From contig OY987267.1 of the NCBI GenBank assembly GCA_963920665.1, forward strand, positions 12,338,001 through 12,402,000: 64,000 nt of DNA, in the 5' to 3' direction. Each line of letters starts with the position of its first letter. The stretch's first letter is position 1. Of this stretch, positions 1-11,871 are shown piece after piece. The stretch is from Straminergon stramineum. Its lineage: Eukaryota > Streptophyta > Bryopsida > Hypnales > Calliergonaceae. The translations under genes and the position numbers were made by a program. Under the pieces are notes generated by a model. It did not search any database. It saw only the letters and a program-made list of their open reading frames with translations, and had not been told where the DNA came from.

Positions 1-1519
1 CTCCTAACTCTCCTCCTTTAGTTAGGGTTAAAGTGTCCACTCCTTTATATATTTATTGTTATGAAAATGATACATACCAATAAATTTTTGGTCCCTAAGC
101 CATGTTGTTCATTTGGCCATCTTCTCTAAGATAAAGATGCCAATTTATACAAAATTTTTAAGACATTTATTATTTTTATTTTACAACATTATAATTAGAG
201 AAATTTGACAAATCCTCCAATCTTGATTTAGATAGAATTGACGAAATGTAGTAAGAAAAACTTAAAAATGTTCTATATTCTTATTGCAAAGGACTTTCTG
301 AGGACAAATTTTTGCAATTTTTTTGTTATTCATGGGCCTTGATATCTACCTTTGTGTTAGAGGACTCACTTAGAGCATGATCACTTTATGGACATCCTTA
401 GAAAGAAAGAATGCAAGAATTTGCATGCCATTCTATTTGAATTCAAAATGATCAAGCTCTCACATCGCCACAGACTCCCTAGCTCAACTTGACCCCCATG
501 GAAGTCCTCTGTTCCCATTCATAGTTCAATGCTCTTGTTTTCAAATTCACCCTTGTGCTTTCTCCCTTGCAATTTTCAGTCTCATTTGCTTGCTACACAG
601 ACTGATTCATCTCATGTAGTGCTTGAATTTGATTTAGAGTAAGAAAATCCTTCAATAATCCTAGCGGAATTCCTACGAAATGGAATTGTGCGCTACGAGA
701 GATTTGCTGGACAATTTTGCAATTCGGTGGGACAATCTACTACTTTTGCAAGCTAGTGTAGTGTAAGAGGGAATACCTTGAGGGAAGAATTTGGCACATT
801 CACAAGCAATTTTTTCATGCAAAAATCAAGAGGTTTAAATAATTGGGTCACTTCTTCAGCAGCACCCATATTCCAACCCTAAGGTGAGTGATGTCCACCC
901 TACAAAGACTTTGCAACCAAAATCAATTAGCTTATAAATTTCCAGAATCTCATTGTTGAGATCGATGCTCGAAAATGAAGTTAGTACCCTAACAATTGGT
1001 TTGATGGAGTAATCAAGACTTGGGTCTGTGTTGTAAATGGGACTCGGATTTCATTTAAACTTGGTTGATTTCTTGGCTTCGGATAATCCGCTACGACAAT
1101 CTTCGTCATAAGCTTGACTATTTGACATCTGGATTTTCCTTTCATTTGGAGATTTCATTCAAGCTTCACAAGTTTTTTTCTATCTCAAGTGAACAATCCA
1201 CCACGAAAAGCTTGTTTGCTTATGTCCCAGAATAGAGAATTCCATTAATTTGTATTATATGAAGAAGGTAGTGCGAACTGCAGCGCGGAATACATGAGAT
1301 TTTGTCCTATGACATCCTTATGTTAGTTGGAACCATAACAAGTGGCATTCTCGTTGCCCTTTTAGTAGTGTGGACTGAATTCATTATCGACACCCAACCA
1401 ATTGGTCAAAGAGAAAATCCTCAAGTATAGAAGTTGATTTGCAATCACTGTTGGGCCAAACTTCTCAAATCACAAAAAAGGAGACTTGAGTGAGACCCTA
1501 GATCAATAATTGTATAGTA
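1..1519. other. Gene-free flank upstream of the F-box pseudogene
   Basis: No long reading frame is open here. A short hydrophobic run of residues can be read on the plus strand near 1311-1400, in codons around the word LVALLVVW. I cannot tie it to a family, and it may be chance or a very old gene relic. No tRNA, tandem repeat or element end was seen. Confidence 0.5.
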
Positions 1520-2624
1520 GTGTCTCGTTATACTAGCTACACCTTAAACTCTAAAACAGTAAAATCCTCATGGACAATCAAAACCCCTCCCGCCCATCGA
1601 ATCCATGTAAGTACATTAGAGTTTAGTTCATCGAAAGCGAGGCTTAAATGCAAAATGGATATTGTCAGCAAACATCCTTCTTTGCCAGTACCAATTGGCT
1701 TATCATGGTTATTAGATCTATCGGAGGGTGTCATCCTAGACATTTTCGAAAGACTATCTCTTTGAGATATTTTACGCTTTCACTACGAGTGCTCCAAGGC
1801 AATGAAAGAGTACACCAGCGCCTTCTCCCGAAATTTCCAACGAGAGCCGTTCTTCCTCCGAGAGTCTCATCGAGAACTTTCCAAGTGCCGGTTCTATGCA
1901 ATTTCCATGCAAACATGGTTGCATTTACTAATCCCGATTTGAAATTGGAGACCCGTCAATACCAGTAGTAGGCTCCTTCTTTTCAATGGTGTAGGCTTAT
2001 CCTTCAAAGATGGTCTCTTTCGAATGCAATGTTGGTGGCTTCTCGTTGTCGTCAATCCCAATACACGCGAGAATCGTCATTTGTCCCTCAAGATGGAGTT
2101 CCCACCTGAGTTGAACGAGGACACATGGTACCCGAGTTGTTATCTTGATGTGATGATGGGACTAAAAGTGAATGTGGCTTCCAAGACCTACAAGGTGGTG
2201 GTGCACTAGAAGTACTCCCTTGTGGTGCAAATCTTCAATTCCAGATCCAAGCAATGGTCCATGGTGTCCATGCCAAGAGAGTGGGGAGCTTACGCCAACT
2301 CAAGCGATGAAATCATACTCTATCACAGTTTGTCTCCATTGGGATGAACATCCATGGCTATTGTTTGATATCAGATAGGGAAGGCTAGTGGATTTCTAGA
2401 GTTCGGAAGTGAGGTCTGGTGTGATGGCGGCCAATAACCTACCTAATCCTAAGTACGTAATATGGGGATACCAAATTGTTGGGGAATCGTGTCTTTATGC
2501 CATCGACTACAATGTGTTGGATATAGTTACTACTTCATTGACATGTACAAGAAGGAGAAAACCCAAATCTATTGGCAACATGTCATAGAAGTTCCACTAA
2601 ATCTCTTATGCAGCTACTTGGATG
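1520..2624 (+). pseudogene. F-box/kelch-like protein pseudogene, 5' part
   Basis: One reading frame (phase of position 1520) runs through this stretch with several in-frame stops, the first a TGA at 1763-1765. It reads like a plant F-box protein. The F-box-like helix occupies about 1700-1830, with a pattern of Leu, Val, Ile and Leu positions ending in a Cys-x-Lys motif. A 'VVNPNT' block follows near 2045-2070, a 'YKVVV' block near 2190 and a 'VQIFNSRSKQW' block near 2230, in the order usual for F-box/kelch proteins that act as SCF ubiquitin-ligase substrate receptors. The frame stops abruptly at the CACTA element and resumes at 16803. Family assignment rests on motif order only; the start is not fixed. 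Stops in several places mean it is dead. Confidence 0.6.
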
Positions 2625-2637
2625 CACTATAAGAAAA
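2622..2637. repeat. Left end of CACTA element: target duplication ATG plus TIR
   Basis: ATG (2622-2624) is followed by the terminal sequence CACTATAAGAAAA (2625-2637). The reverse complement of this 13-mer ends the element at 16790-16802, and ATG is repeated at 16803-16805. A CACTA start with a 3-bp duplication is diagnostic of the CACTA (En/Spm) superfamily. Confidence 0.95.
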
Positions 2638-4394
2638 CGAAGTTTTTTTAGATGTCAGAAAAAATAGTTTTGGTTTTTTTTTTGACATAGTAGATATCCC
2701 GAAGGATGTCACCTAAAATTCGTTATAATGGACAGGAAAAAAATGTCCAAAAATTTGAAAAAACACGTGAAGTTTTAGCTTGTTTTTTCCTAACGTCAAA
2801 GACAACAGGCTCTTGTAAGGTCTCCACATTGTGGCACGTGGAAGACAGGTAAGCTCCACGTCAATGCTTCATGGTCGGGCAAGGCCACGTGGTCCACTTT
2901 TTCATCCAACCCCTTGGTGACGTGGTCTGTGACTTGGACCCGGCAAAAAAGTGATGTAGACTTCTGCTTTTCTGATGTGGCATTCAGAGTTGCTGACGTG
3001 GACTATGCATTTCATTGTTTTGCAATAGGAATGGTTGTTTTTGCGGATGTCCTGTATGACATGAGGATGTTCTGTGTGACATCAAATTAGACAAGATCTT
3101 GTTGCAAAGAACATAGTGGTAGACAAAACACCATGTTGTCACAAACGTGGCGGTAGAGAACGTGCTGTCAACATTGATGTCTGTACCAACATTAGGAGCG
3201 TAGTCAGGGATGTCTACTTGCACGTTTTCAATGATACTACAGACATTTTATTGGATAGCCATTACAACGTCTGCTTATGAATTAGGTATTCTCTTCAATG
3301 TCAAGACAAAGAGAATTGGACATTACGCATTCCCCATGAACATAAGCACAAATATAGAGAGCAATAGATGGCTATTCTTCGAAGAGAGTGAAAAAGAGAC
3401 ATATGTCATTATAGAGTGCATTGTCTTCTTCTCTACAACATGTTGCTGAAAAAAAGGCCCATCTATATAAAAGACATTGATATTCCTACTTCAGCAATGT
3501 AGTGCTTTGCAAAAAACATATTGTATTTCAAGATTTCTGTAGTACTCCTAGAACTATGGAAACAACTATTCTTGTAATGACACAGTCAACAACGTTAGGT
3601 GCTACCCTAGACATCATACTAGACAATGCTTGACCAACACGACATTGGGTGCGGCATGGCTGTTGACGTATCACTTCTTCTGAGGTGCCTCCGATTTCTT
3701 ACTATTCCCCGCCTACCACATTCCATCACCATTCACAGAACACCATAACTGTTCGTGAGAATTTTTCACTCCACAAACTTCTCTTACATGCTTAGTGTAC
3801 AATTCTACTTACAAGGATGGTTTACTATGTCAAAAGACGAAAAGTTCTTTGACATATAACCACAGTATTCCTAAACTTAGCAACAACTTGGGGAGGTTTG
3901 AGGAGAGCAACTGAGAAACCACCTTCGCTGGCTTTGCCGTTGACTTTGTTGCCTTTCACACCTGTGTGATTTTCCCAGATCGTCGAGGCCGACTTGACAA
4001 CTCTTCAGGGACTTGTTCCTCCTCTTGCTGAAACATGTGCCACTCTTGCTTTACAAAGTGCATTAATTTGCATACTTTCATCACCTGTTGGGCATTTTCT
4101 TACTATACGTACAATGCGTTGAAGACTAGAAATACCTTGTTTTTGCCTAACCTACTAATATTGCCTCCTCTCATGACAATTTAATGAAGGGAACCGCGTT
4201 TTATGTGACATCATTCGACGTCTCCATAGACATCGAATGAGGTGTCGGAGTTGACACATACATGTCTTACAGACCATAGTGCGCCAATAGACTACATGAT
4301 CCTCCAATAATGTTTGGACATAAAAATTGGAAAATAAGACCACAACTAATGAGCTCATCATGCGTCTAAAGATTCATCTGTAGATCAAATTCCA
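2638..4394. other. CACTA 5' subterminal and non-coding region
   Basis: No supported gene lies here. The first 700 bp carry many short GATGTC, GACATC and GACGTG words in both orientations (for example around 2653, 2702, 2716, 2926, 2977, 3043, 3056 and 3069), as in CACTA subterminal repeat zones. A single open frame at 2984-3223 on the minus strand has no family features. Confidence 0.6.
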
Positions 4395-7251
4395 TTAATG
4401 GATGCTATTGTGTGATACCTGCTCCACCAACATGTTGTCATGCGTGGTTTCAGTGTCATTTGTCGCAGGATCCCCTCTAGCGTTGTCCACCATGTTGTAT
4501 ACATCCACCTCTTCTTCGTCAGCCTCCACAGGATTAGCATTGTCTTTAGCATCAACTAATTTATTCTCTTCCTCCTCACGTACTGCAACGATGTCGGCAA
4601 CGACAACAACATCGACAACGTCCTTGTCCTTCGTGGCGTTAGTAACAACGCAGTCGATGCCGCTGCTGGCAACAGTGGCGGAGGAAGGCAATGGTGCTTT
4701 CAGTGCGGTCACGGGGTTTAGCATTGGAATGCGGAAATCTTCTTGCACCAGCGTACACGCCTCTACTGTTGTTGATGTTAATGTTGATGTATCCACTACC
4801 TTAGCGGATGACGATGGCTCCGTCATGTCCTCAGGTGCATTGCCGTGCTTTTGGCCATGACCGTGAAGAAGTTTCTGCATCATTTTCTCTAAGCGCTTGT
4901 GGGACGCTGTCATGCTCTCCCCCAGACGTGTCACACTGCCCTCCAAGTCTGCAACATGACAACGCACTGCCTCTATCTCTCTAGTATGATCAAGCCGTGC
5001 TCTACGCTTCTCTTCTTGAAGGCGCTAATATTCCTTTGCCACTTCAGCATCGACTTCTGGATCATATGGTGGCCGATTCTTCAACATGGTCTGCAGAAAA
5101 CAACAAATGCATTTGGAAGTAGGTAGGACGTCACCCACTTGAATGTCACTGTTGTTTTGTGACATTACCTTACTAAGCCATTCAGATCTCTACTACGTGC
5201 CCTACCACAACAATAGTGTTCCTCTCAACCATGCATCTACAAACGCTATTACAGACATTGTCTTAAACAGAAGTGGTCATGATAGATGTCGTACTTGACA
5301 TGTGCCATAACAAACATATGAGAAAGATGGCAACTACATCATGTATGTGAGCATAGGCTTGTCAAAATCTCACCAATTGTGAAACAACCTCTCTTTCAAT
5401 TGCCTTCATCTGTGCTGTTGTTGATCCCTTCCCTTTTGAAATAGACTGCATGTGCTCAGATTTAGCTTGTGCAGCCTCTATGGCGCGCATAGCCACCAAC
5501 TTCTCCCAATGCTCTGGGTTAACGTCACTGGGTCTTGGTAACTTGGCGTCAATGAGTTGATTGATTCTCCAGCAGGTGTTGATGAGGACCTTTGTTATGA
5601 TTGGTTGCATCCACTTCTCACACATTCTATCGGAGTCTCCGCATATCTGCCAGTCTACAAGCCAAACACAATCATTAATTCACTTGAACTTGTGAGGCCA
5701 CTCATTTCCTCCCTAGATTCGCACCTTCATAGCAAGGGATATGAACTGTGTGACATTTCCTTGAGGTCACATCCTTCGTGAAATTGTCCTAGTCCTTACC
5801 ACGCCATGCACGGAAAATCGTTAGAAGCATATTGCCATCACAGTAGATGTCACAATGGACATCAGAACGTCCCACGAGATGTTCGAGACGACATTAGCGT
5901 AGACGATGAACCTTTTGGAAAAACACGAAAATCATAGAAATCGTACAGAAAGTGCACAGAAATTATGGAATGAAGTACGTGCCTATATATAGACGTCTGA
6001 ATAGTCTTCTTCTATGCTGACATGGCTAGCCTTCCCATCCCGTAGTGGGGTCTAGGTCCTTCACATACTTCTTAACATCACTTGACAAAACGGCATTCAT
6101 TGCGCCAAAAGGTTGCCCTTGCCCGTCTAGCTCAACAGGTTTCTTCACGGCCATGCTTGCCCCTATATTTCTTTTCTGCAAGGGCTGCAAGGCTTCAATT
6201 TCATCATCAGTATTGGCAATTGAGTCCTCTTCGGCTGACTCTACCTCGTATCCGCGGCTGCACAAGACGCACTACATTTCAGGATACACTCTCTTCATTC
6301 GACATGAAGAAACATCACTCTAGTATGAGCCACCCCATGTCAAAGATACGCCTACAATAGTATGGTTGAAATACAGTGCAAACACTTGAGGAAGGTAGTG
6401 CTGTTGATTTTCCCCTATGCGTTCTGTAGGACGTCAAAACGAACATGAGAGATGTTTCATGGAACATCTATAACAATACCTATGGCATGAAATGATTATT
6501 GCCATGTGCCACTACATCATAACTACGCCCTGTACACGATTAATGCACACCTTCAATCAGAGAGTCAACGGTTGAGGCGTCTTTCCAAGTTCGACAGAAC
6601 TAATTATTACAAGCTCACATGTCTTCCTAGACGTCTAAGTAGACATGAACATGTTTTATAAGATGTCATTGGGGACGCCAGTCATTTTTGACCTGTCTGC
6701 ACAGAAGTCACACTTGACGTCTATGCGTTACGGAAGACGTCTTTGAAAACGCGACGCCGTCATGCAGGACTCACATTGACAAGCTAAAAGTTCTTTGAAG
6801 ATGATAGAAGACTTTACCTCCATGACTACTCCTTCTCCGTCATACCTACGCTCTGTTCACCTTCTACTGCTACTTCCTCCTCTGAGGACTCCGATGCCAC
6901 AGTAATCACCCTCTTCTTCTTTGCTGGAGGAGAGTCTGGTCGAACAGGGGCTTTTCCTTTTGATATTGTCGCATGTCGTGGGTCCTCACATGACTTGGAC
7001 CTGCGCTCTCCAATTGGCCACACATGCCGCTGCGGTGACAAGGGAGGACCTTCATCTTGCAGCAAACTCCCCCGCCTTGGCGCTTCCTTCCTCTTTCCAG
7101 GGTTCTCTCGAGGCCGCGGCATCTTTTGCGTTTCACCTCTCCACTTCACAAAAAACTCTCCATCTTGCCACAACAGAAAGTAGCCACATGCGTAGGTTAG
7201 CATCGTGTTTGGGGGAAGCACTTTCTCCACCGATGAATGTGAGTCCAGCAA
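4395..7251 (-). pseudogene. CACTA accessory gene (Transposase_24 / TNPA-like), broken or intron-containing
   Basis: Several minus-strand open segments look like parts of one gene read from right to left. 6826-7251 is a basic, Ser/Pro-rich N-terminal part with Lys-rich nuclear-localisation-like runs. 6026-6265 contains 'DGQGQPFGAMNAVLSS', which resembles the start of the plant Transposase_24 domain (usually xGQPxGPNAxxLSS). 5362-5625 contains 'MCEKWMQPII' and then 'PEHWEKLVAMRAIEAAQAKSE', matching the later part of that domain (PExWxxLVxxWxxxxAxxxSE). 4395-4967 is an acidic tail preceded by a heptad-like helix. In En/Spm-type elements this kind of protein binds subterminal repeats and assists excision. 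Exon joins were not resolved and stops lie between segments, so both introns and decay are possible. Confidence 0.6.
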
Positions 7252-7707
7252 TCGCCAATTGAAGGCATACTTGGAATTCTAGGAGGCCTACCCAATTGTG
7301 ATGCCCCTACGAGATGGCAACTACATCCAATGCTGAGACTGCAGGCAAGCGACACATAGACGGAGAGGGCCAGAACGTTGAAGCAAGAAAGCTATGTCCA
7401 AGGAAACACCTGTATTGAAGAACGGCGGCAACGAACGTCCCCGCAATGATGGCACGGTGGTTAGCCTATACCCGGGCCCTACCCTGTGATTGCTGTAGGG
7501 TCCTATGACCATGGAAACCCTTGCCTCGCGACCCCCTGTCGATGCCCCGCATGCTACGAGTTCCGCTACTCCTGTGAACTACGGAATTGCGAATTGTCTG
7601 GAATTCAAATTAGAGTCATGCAACAAGAAATTTACCTGTTTCGCAGGTAGGTGCTTTCTATCGCCGTCTGATTACGTTGGTGGCGTCAGTGTTTGTATAT
7701 CTTCCGG

Positions 7708-8118
7708 TCATTGGAGGCGTGGGCTCCGCTGACAGACGCCTACAGATGCTACACTCTGCTTCATCGACATCCTCTTTGGATTGTTGTCCATGCATTGTGA
7801 CACTAAATTACTAAAAACTGCAGCCGCCTCTGAATCATGCACATCCACCCTATGCGCCTCGCTTGATGTTTCGGCAAAGTGTACAAGCCTAGCACGCTTC
7901 TGCAATCTTGACAACACCGCCATATTGGTAAGTAGATCACGTGAACTCTCCAATTTGACGTTCAGCACAGGATAGGGTTTGGAGGACCTCCAGCATAGTA
8001 TGTCCGGTTCTAGTTTACCGTGAAGTGCCCTGGATACTTTGGGGACACGTGGGAAATGGTTTTGTAGAGGGTGTTTTTCTTTACATAGTATGAAACAGTA
8101 TTTGCCAAGATGTCCCAT
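7708..8118 (-). CDS. Hypothetical open frame in CACTA, possible 5' exon of the minus-strand gene
   Basis: This 136-codon frame lies between the two CACTA genes and on the strand of the Transposase_24-like gene, about 460 bp upstream of its first recognised segment. I see no known domain. It could be an early exon, or a chance frame in a region rich in GACGTC-type words. Its start and end are unproven. Confidence 0.2.
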   Translation of the reverse strand: MGHLGKYCFILCKEKHPLQNHFPRVPKVSRALHGKLEPDILCWRSSKPYPVLNVKLESSRDLLTNMAVLSRLQKRARLVHFAETSSEAHRVDVHDSEAAAVFSNLVSQCMDNNPKRMSMKQSVASVGVCQRSPRLQ

Positions 8119-10541
8119 TTGACGTCAACATTGACGTCTGAAGGTTTAAGGCGATGTCCAATAGTGACGAAGCCTATCACAGTCATCGTCCTTTGCTGAC
8201 ACATGTAGCTAAGTTGTATTGCTATGGCATCGTTCTAAGAAATGCTTACTCAACATGCACATCGGAATTCGTCATTTTTTAGTACTTTATATTCACTTCA
8301 AAAGCAATGCAGTCAAATTGAAGAGTCTTCAATTCTGCGAGAAGATGAACTTCATTTGCTACAATGTCCTAAGTTTTTCAGTAGTACCCTGCAAATTCTG
8401 TGTGAGATTGGCTGAACGTAGAAATTCCATCGACTATCATGTAAATGTCCTTGAGGATGTCCTCTTTGGCAAAAGTGTCGAACGAGGACGCCTATGTAGA
8501 TGTCCTGAATGATGCTAATCCAAATGCTTTCCTCGTCATATCCGTCTTCATGACGACATACATGTACTACCACTTATATCTGAAGCGCTTAGTGTAACAC
8601 GTAAAGAAGGAGGTGTAAGTGTAGACTACCAAGTGAATGGCAGCTACTTCATAGCAGCAGCCATGCTAACACACATATTTGAAGGCTCTCTTAATATGTG
8701 AATTGCACCACTAGAATGAAATGACGTATAGTTTTCATGCACGGTTTTCAGTGGAGGTGTGGTGAGATTGTTACTAGAGTTTATGACTCATACTGTAAGT
8801 GAGCATGGCTAGTCGCAGTAATGCGGGTTTACAAGGCCATGGTGCGACCATTCATGTCACTAAGAATGGATGCACGCTTCGTCATGTACCTCTCAGTGAC
8901 ATAATTCTCCACACTGAGTTGCAAGTGGCGATAGAAAAGAATGTGCGATCATTCAGGTGTCTTTGCAGAGACTGCAAAGGTGGTCGTTGAAAAAGCATCC
9001 AAGTAATACGACAACACCACGCAACGGTGGGTTGAGATCCATTTTTGAAGAAGTCACTACTAGGCGGAGATCCCCCTGAGGGCTATCCACCTCATGGAAT
9101 GTGGCTTGAAGACGTCTCATATGACGATGACGTTGTTGACAATATTTCATCAGACACAGGAGCCGACATTGCAGGCATTCCTTTCGAAGATACAAATGGA
9201 GAACAGGCTGAAGAACAACCTCCCCATACTTTGGATGAGTACCACAAAGTCCAACGTCAGGTGCTTGAGGCATTAGGCAGAGGAGATGAATTGCATGAAG
9301 AGGCTGAGATTGCAGGCGAGTTTGCCAACCAAGATGACAGCGATCCTGATACTGTAGATGGATTGGAGAATTTGTATACAAAAGCCACTACACCAGTGTA
9401 TCCGGGTTCCAAAACTAGTGTAGTATCAGCCACAATCATCATCATGAACATGTATATAGTGTTCCGTATGAGCAATACGTTCACTGATGAGTTGTTTCAT
9501 TTCTTATCTAGGGACTCATTACCGGTGCCTAACAAGTTGCCTACAACTCATTATGTAGCACGCAAGAGCATCCGACGATTGGGCTTGCAGTACAACAACA
9601 TCCATGCTTATCCCAATGGATGTATTCTTTATGAAGATGAATATTCAGCACTTGATACTTGTCCTCAGTGCAGTAGGGCACAATGGGTGAATGGCACAAA
9701 CAATATTCCATCCAAAATCATCCAGCACTTCCCCCTCATTCCTAGGTTGAAACGGATGTGGAGGTCGTCTGAGATATCACGCATGTTGACAGGGTACACC
9801 AAACATGTCAACCATGACGGCATCATGCATTCCGTGGTGGACAGCCCAGTATGGAAACACATCGACAACGACATCGCGTTTGGCAACTCCGGATCAAAGG
9901 TTAGGAACATGCGGCTTGCACTAGCTCTAGATGGGGTGAATCCTTTCAAACTAAGCAACACTAATTGGTCAACATGGCCAGTGTTGATCTTGATCTACAA
10001 TTTCGAGCCATGGTTCATCAAGAAGAAGTTCTTCATTTCGTTGTGCATTTTGATTTCAGGCAAAAAGTCTCCAACTTCGACAAACATTGATGTCTTCATA
10101 CGTCCACTATTGAAGGAACTTCATGAATTGTGGCATGGTGTTCTAGCCCTTGATTTCTCCCAACCGGAAGGGAGTCGTGCTTTCACATTGCATGCCTTAC
10201 TTATGTGGACCATTTCAAACTTCCCAGCATATGGCCTCATTTCTGGTCTTTGTTGTAAGGGGTATAAGGGTTGCCCTTGTTGTGGACCAGATACTGATGC
10301 GAGGATGGCAAAAATTGGTGACATTCTTTTCAATAGGAGGATGAGGGGCTCTAAGATTGTGTACGGTGGCATCCACCGTTATTTACCTCGGCACCACCCT
10401 TATCACCGCAATAGGAGATTCAATGGATTAGTAGAGCACCGTGCTAGGCCAAGAGTATTGACAGGGCAAGATATCATTTGATAAGCAGCATGGCGACAAT
10501 CATACCTAGAATTAGGTGGGAAGGAGAATGGGCCTGATGAC

Positions 10542-11871
10542 CATGTGTGTCACACCCCTATCTCCTTGGGGTGCCCGAAGTGCCTTAGTGAGCAAGGGGG
10601 ACCTTGGGGGTGACTTCCCAAGCCTTGCAATAGGCTAAAAAGGGAGAAATGAGAGACTCCCGTGCAAACATGGCGCAATAGCGCCTTGTTTATGAAGGGC
10701 ATAGTAGCATGTCGTACATTCTTTGAAAGCTCGTGAAAATAAGCTTCTAACCGTACAAAGAATGCGTATTTGGACAAGTAGGCTAGAAGTTATGGCCGTT
10801 CAAAGTTGAGGGTGTCCTAGTGGCGCCGGGACACTCAAAGCCTAGATGTGAGGGGTTCTTAAGGATTCACTCAACCAAGCATGGCATGTAGCATATTGTT
10901 AGAAAGCTACAAAGACAAGGAACCTAGAATGACAATAATTACGAGGTTCCAAGCCATGAGTCAAAAGTTATGGCCAAGAGAAGGGTCATGGTGAAGACGT
11001 GACGCCACTCCCGGTGGACCCGAATCTTTGGAGGGCCATAACTTTGTGAGAACTTGTCCAAACGGGACAAGTGAGAATTCCATCGGCATCTACTCGTCGT
11101 TTAGATATTCAAAATGGGCTTGCATGTGGGATTTAAAGCCCTAAAGACAAAGTTACGCTGTTTGGAAGTTCGAGAGTCCAAACAGAGTAGGAACTTGGGG
11201 ATTTCGGTTGGAAATGGGTGGTCTTCCAAAACCCAAGGGGGTTTGGGAAGTCCCTTTGACCCACAAGGGGGGGGGCCTACCAAAGACTACAGAGAGTACT
11301 ATAGGAGGGGTTGGTCTCCCTCCTCACTCCCTCTTGGAGCCTTGGTGAGTCCTAGTGACTCATGGGTGGTGAGGTAACTTCACCACCAACTTCAAGGCTC
11401 CTTGGGACACTTGTGTGTGTGTCCCGGGGCATTGGTTGGTTGGAGTCCCACTCCTTGTTAGGCCTTTGGTCATGTGTCCCGAGTTGTAAGTCCCAATTAG
11501 TGCTGGTGTGAGAGTAGCAAATGCACAATGGGCCTAGTATGAAGTGGGGTGACAACCAAGGGCGGTTAGGACCGTGGTGAGTAGTGCCACCATGAGTCCT
11601 AGCATAGTAAGATGGAAGTTCCGCCCCATGTCACCAAGTGCCATGCCAAGTGCCATGAGTGGGATGCATGCTAGAAGTTTCGAGCGCCAGGACTTAGCAA
11701 TGTGAGTTGGTAATGGGAACTAACGCTATGAGTGCAGTGCATGTGTAGTGTTAGTTAGTGGAGCCTAAGTGATACTGGTATTGGAGCGTGGTGAGCCCTG
11801 AAAGCTGTGAAGAGCTCTTGAAGTCTGGTTGGAGCTGCAAGGTGTTACTAGGGCCGCGACACTATACATGT
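10542..11871. repeat. CATGT direct repeats flanking the LTR-like insertion
   Basis: CATGT occurs at 10542-10546 and again at 11867-11871, directly bordering the inserted segment. Removing the insert and one copy joins the transposase reading frame without a shift (codons for D-D-H-V-I-G-V-K). This is strong evidence for a 5-bp target duplication. Confidence 0.85.
10547..11866 (+). mobile_element. 1,320-bp LTR-like element (probable solo LTR) inside the CACTA transposase exon
   Basis: The insert begins GTGTCACACCCC and ends GCGACACTATA, close to the TGTCACACCCC...ACA ends common in plant Ty3-type LTRs. It has no coding capacity of its own (only short frames). A TACTATAGGAGG stretch near 11299 could be a weak core promoter. 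A diverged second copy of the same sequence is found, split, at 53921-54565 and 59205-59830. Blocks such as 'CTTTGGAGGGCCATAA' in this copy against 'CTTTGGAGAGCCATAA' in the other, followed in both by a run about AGAGTACTAT-AGGAGGGG, show the relationship. A solo LTR left by recombination is the simplest reading. The exact boundary is uncertain by a few bases because the ends are not canonical TG...CA with this duplication. Confidence 0.65.

Noticed and set aside
4402..4860. 152-codon plus-strand frame opposite the acidic tail of the CACTA accessory gene
   Set aside because: It is Ser/Thr/Ala-rich, as expected for the complement of an Asp/Glu/Val-rich coding strand, and it lacks any family signal.
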